NCBI GenBank assembly: GCA_023411645.1
Contig: JAEYON010000098.1
Location: 1-7,646, forward strand
Length of the DNA stretch: 7,646 bases
Source: Bacillota bacterium
GTDB taxonomy: Bacteria; Bacillota; Clostridia; Acetivibrionales; DTU013
Reading direction: 5' to 3'
Positions 6,923 to 7,646 of this stretch are shown in pieces; positions within the stretch are counted from its first letter, which is position 1, and every line of letters starts with the position of its first letter. The translations under genes were made by a program, and so were the position numbers. The notes beneath the pieces were generated by a model. It was not told where the DNA came from, ran no database searches, and saw only the letters and a list, made by a program, of their open reading frames with translations.

Positions 6923-6931
6923 ATTATATCA
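6923..6931 (-). promoter_or_regulatory. Extended -10 promoter of the GH95 gene
   Basis: The minus strand reads TGATATAAT (6931-6923): a perfect TATAAT (6928-6923) with a TGn extension. A recognisable -35 is missing at 16-18 bp. Transcription would start near 6916-6917 and leave a leader of about 190 nt before the GH95 ATG, unless a further promoter closer to the gene is used (TATATT/TATTAT motifs near 6743-6755 are too close to the ribosome binding site to be convincing). Confidence 0.55.
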
Positions 6932-7006
6932 ATAAAAGGGCACTAAACGAGATGGAGGTCAACGGAGTAAAACGTACGATTCATGACCCGGTGCAAGAAT
7001 AAATTG

Positions 7007-7014
7007 AAAGGTGA
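7007..7014 (+). promoter_or_regulatory. Ribosome binding site of the deacetylase-family gene
   Basis: AAAGGTGA ends 7 nt before the ATG at 7022 and supports that start over the downstream ATG at 7040. The resulting N terminus has the lysines before the membrane segment that an anchored protein needs. Confidence 0.7.
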
Positions 7015-7021
7015 TTAGTTT

Positions 7022-7646
7022 ATGAAAAAAGTATATATCATGATTATTCCCAAAAAGACATTTATCCGTTTATCTGTTATTGCTTCTCTGTGCGTTGTCT
7101 TTATATGGTGCCTCCAACTTTTTATATCTCAAGGCCAACCCATATCAACTTTTACTGACCTTTCTCATCTCCCAAAAGAGGGGGGGAAATTGGCAATTAT
7201 TATTGATGATTTTGGCTCCAGCAGAGTAGGAGTAAAAGAAATGATGTCAATCAACAGGCACTTAACCTTTGCGGTGATGCCTTTTTGTCAGTACACACAA
7301 GAAGATGCAAAAGCAGCCTTCGAGAAAGGCTATGAAGTAATCGTCCATCTGCCCATGGAAGCGAATTACGGCAAAATGAGCTGGTTGGGTCCGCATCCTA
7401 TCCTTGCGGGTATGAAAGAGGATGAAGTTCGGAAAATTGTCATGGATTCCTTCGAAGATGTACCTTATGCCGTCGGTGCAAATATTCATATGGGATCGAA
7501 GGCAAGCAGTGACGAAAGCATTATTTCGACGGTTCTAGATATAATCAAAGAGAAGGATTTATACTTTGTCGACAGCCTTACGGCGAGTCATCCCATCAGT
7601 AAAAAAGTAGCCGATGCAAAAGGAATACGCTGCTATGAGAGAAATA
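7022..7646 (+). CDS. Divergent polysaccharide deacetylase family protein, YibQ type (3' end outside window)
   Basis: The open frame of 208 codons runs off the window, so it is incomplete. Residues 1-12 are basic (MKKVYIMIIPKK) and are followed by a hydrophobic segment (about 15-36), a signal anchor that places the catalytic domain outside the membrane. The domain starts at about residue 57 and matches the divergent polysaccharide deacetylase family: LAIIIDDFG (58-65, with D62/D63 in the place of the NodB-type aspartates), EVIVHLPM (105-112), VPYAVGANIHMGSK (147-160) and LYFVDS (180-185). The last two motifs are close to those of E. coli YibQ. The family is related to NodB-fold deacetylases, but its substrate is not well established; a cell-envelope glycan is the usual assumption. 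About the last 50 residues of the domain should lie beyond the window. I see no frameshift. The gene diverges from the GH95 gene; no functional link is evident. Confidence 0.88.
   Translation, partial: MKKVYIMIIPKKTFIRLSVIASLCVVFIWCLQLFISQGQPISTFTDLSHLPKEGGKLAIIIDDFGSSRVGVKEMMSINRHLTFAVMPFCQYTQEDAKAAFEKGYEVIVHLPMEANYGKMSWLGPHPILAGMKEDEVRKIVMDSFEDVPYAVGANIHMGSKASSDESIISTVLDIIKEKDLYFVDSLTASHPISKKVADAKGIRCYERN

Larger units (their letters stand above)
6742..7021. other. Divergent intergenic region between the GH95 and deacetylase genes
   Basis: This non-coding stretch contains the predicted GH95 leader (roughly 6742-6917), the GH95 promoter and the operator-like palindrome. The rest shows only minor elements. 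ATTACA occurs twice (6802-6807 and 6814-6819) around a GTATAC palindrome. GGAGGTGTACTCC (6827-6839) can form a 4-bp hairpin. For the plus-strand deacetylase gene I find no convincing promoter; TATGAT (6864-6869) and TATAGT (6909-6914) are -10-like but lack a good -35. I see no tRNA, riboswitch core or terminator here. Confidence 0.5.

Noticed and set aside
6952..7002. 16-codon open frame (MEVNGVKRTIHDPVQE) upstream of the deacetylase gene, a possible leader peptide
   Set aside because: Its only upstream purine run (AAAAGGG) is 11 nt away, there is no attenuator hairpin after it, and it shows no codon bias typical of leader peptides.
1..7646. A mobile element, CRISPR array, defence system or other novel multi-gene system
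   Set aside because: There are no transposase, integrase, phage or nuclease genes, no terminal or spaced repeats and no shift in gene style; the genes belong to separate transcription units.

Overview
The window looks like chromosomal DNA from a low-to-moderate GC Gram-positive anaerobe of the class Clostridia. The signs are A/G-rich Shine-Dalgarno sites, sigma-A promoters of the TGnTATAAT type, a short CarD-like regulator, a PilZ protein, an intracellular GH95 enzyme and a YibQ-type deacetylase. The genus cannot be fixed from the sequence. There are no RNA genes, mobile elements, CRISPR arrays or phage genes; this is ordinary-looking core and near-core chromosome with one poorly understood large protein.

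Layout. Positions 1-309 are the 3' end of prfC (peptide chain release factor 3). After a short gap with promoter-like sequences comes a large gene (454-2943, +). Its 829-residue product starts with a degenerate cyclic-nucleotide-binding-like fold, followed by about 700 residues I cannot assign. It ends in a good intrinsic terminator. Facing it is a PilZ-domain gene (2985-3593, -), a likely cyclic-di-GMP receptor. It is transcribed divergently from a CarD-family RNA polymerase-binding regulator (3856-4374, +). The 262-bp region between them carries a clear promoter for each.

The CarD-like gene converges, with only 17 bp between stops, on a GH95 alpha-L-fucosidase-type glycoside hydrolase (4392-6728, -). 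The ORF can be extended to 6779, but a strong ribosome binding site fixes the start at 6728. The GH95 gene and the final gene diverge from a roughly 290-bp intergenic region. There a perfect extended -10 element on the minus strand is followed by a perfect 17-bp inverted repeat over the predicted start of transcription, which looks like a repressor operator for the GH95 gene. The final gene (7022 to the window edge, +) encodes a membrane-anchored divergent polysaccharide deacetylase of the YibQ type and is cut by the edge.

How the genes relate. Apart from convergent and divergent pairing, the genes appear to be separate single-gene transcription units. Three neighbours (CNB-like, PilZ, CarD-like) are signalling or regulatory proteins, but no shared operon supports one pathway. 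The points most worth a second look are the large CNB-like protein, the operator-like palindrome at the GH95 promoter, and the unusual translation start and missing tryptophan of the CarD-like protein.
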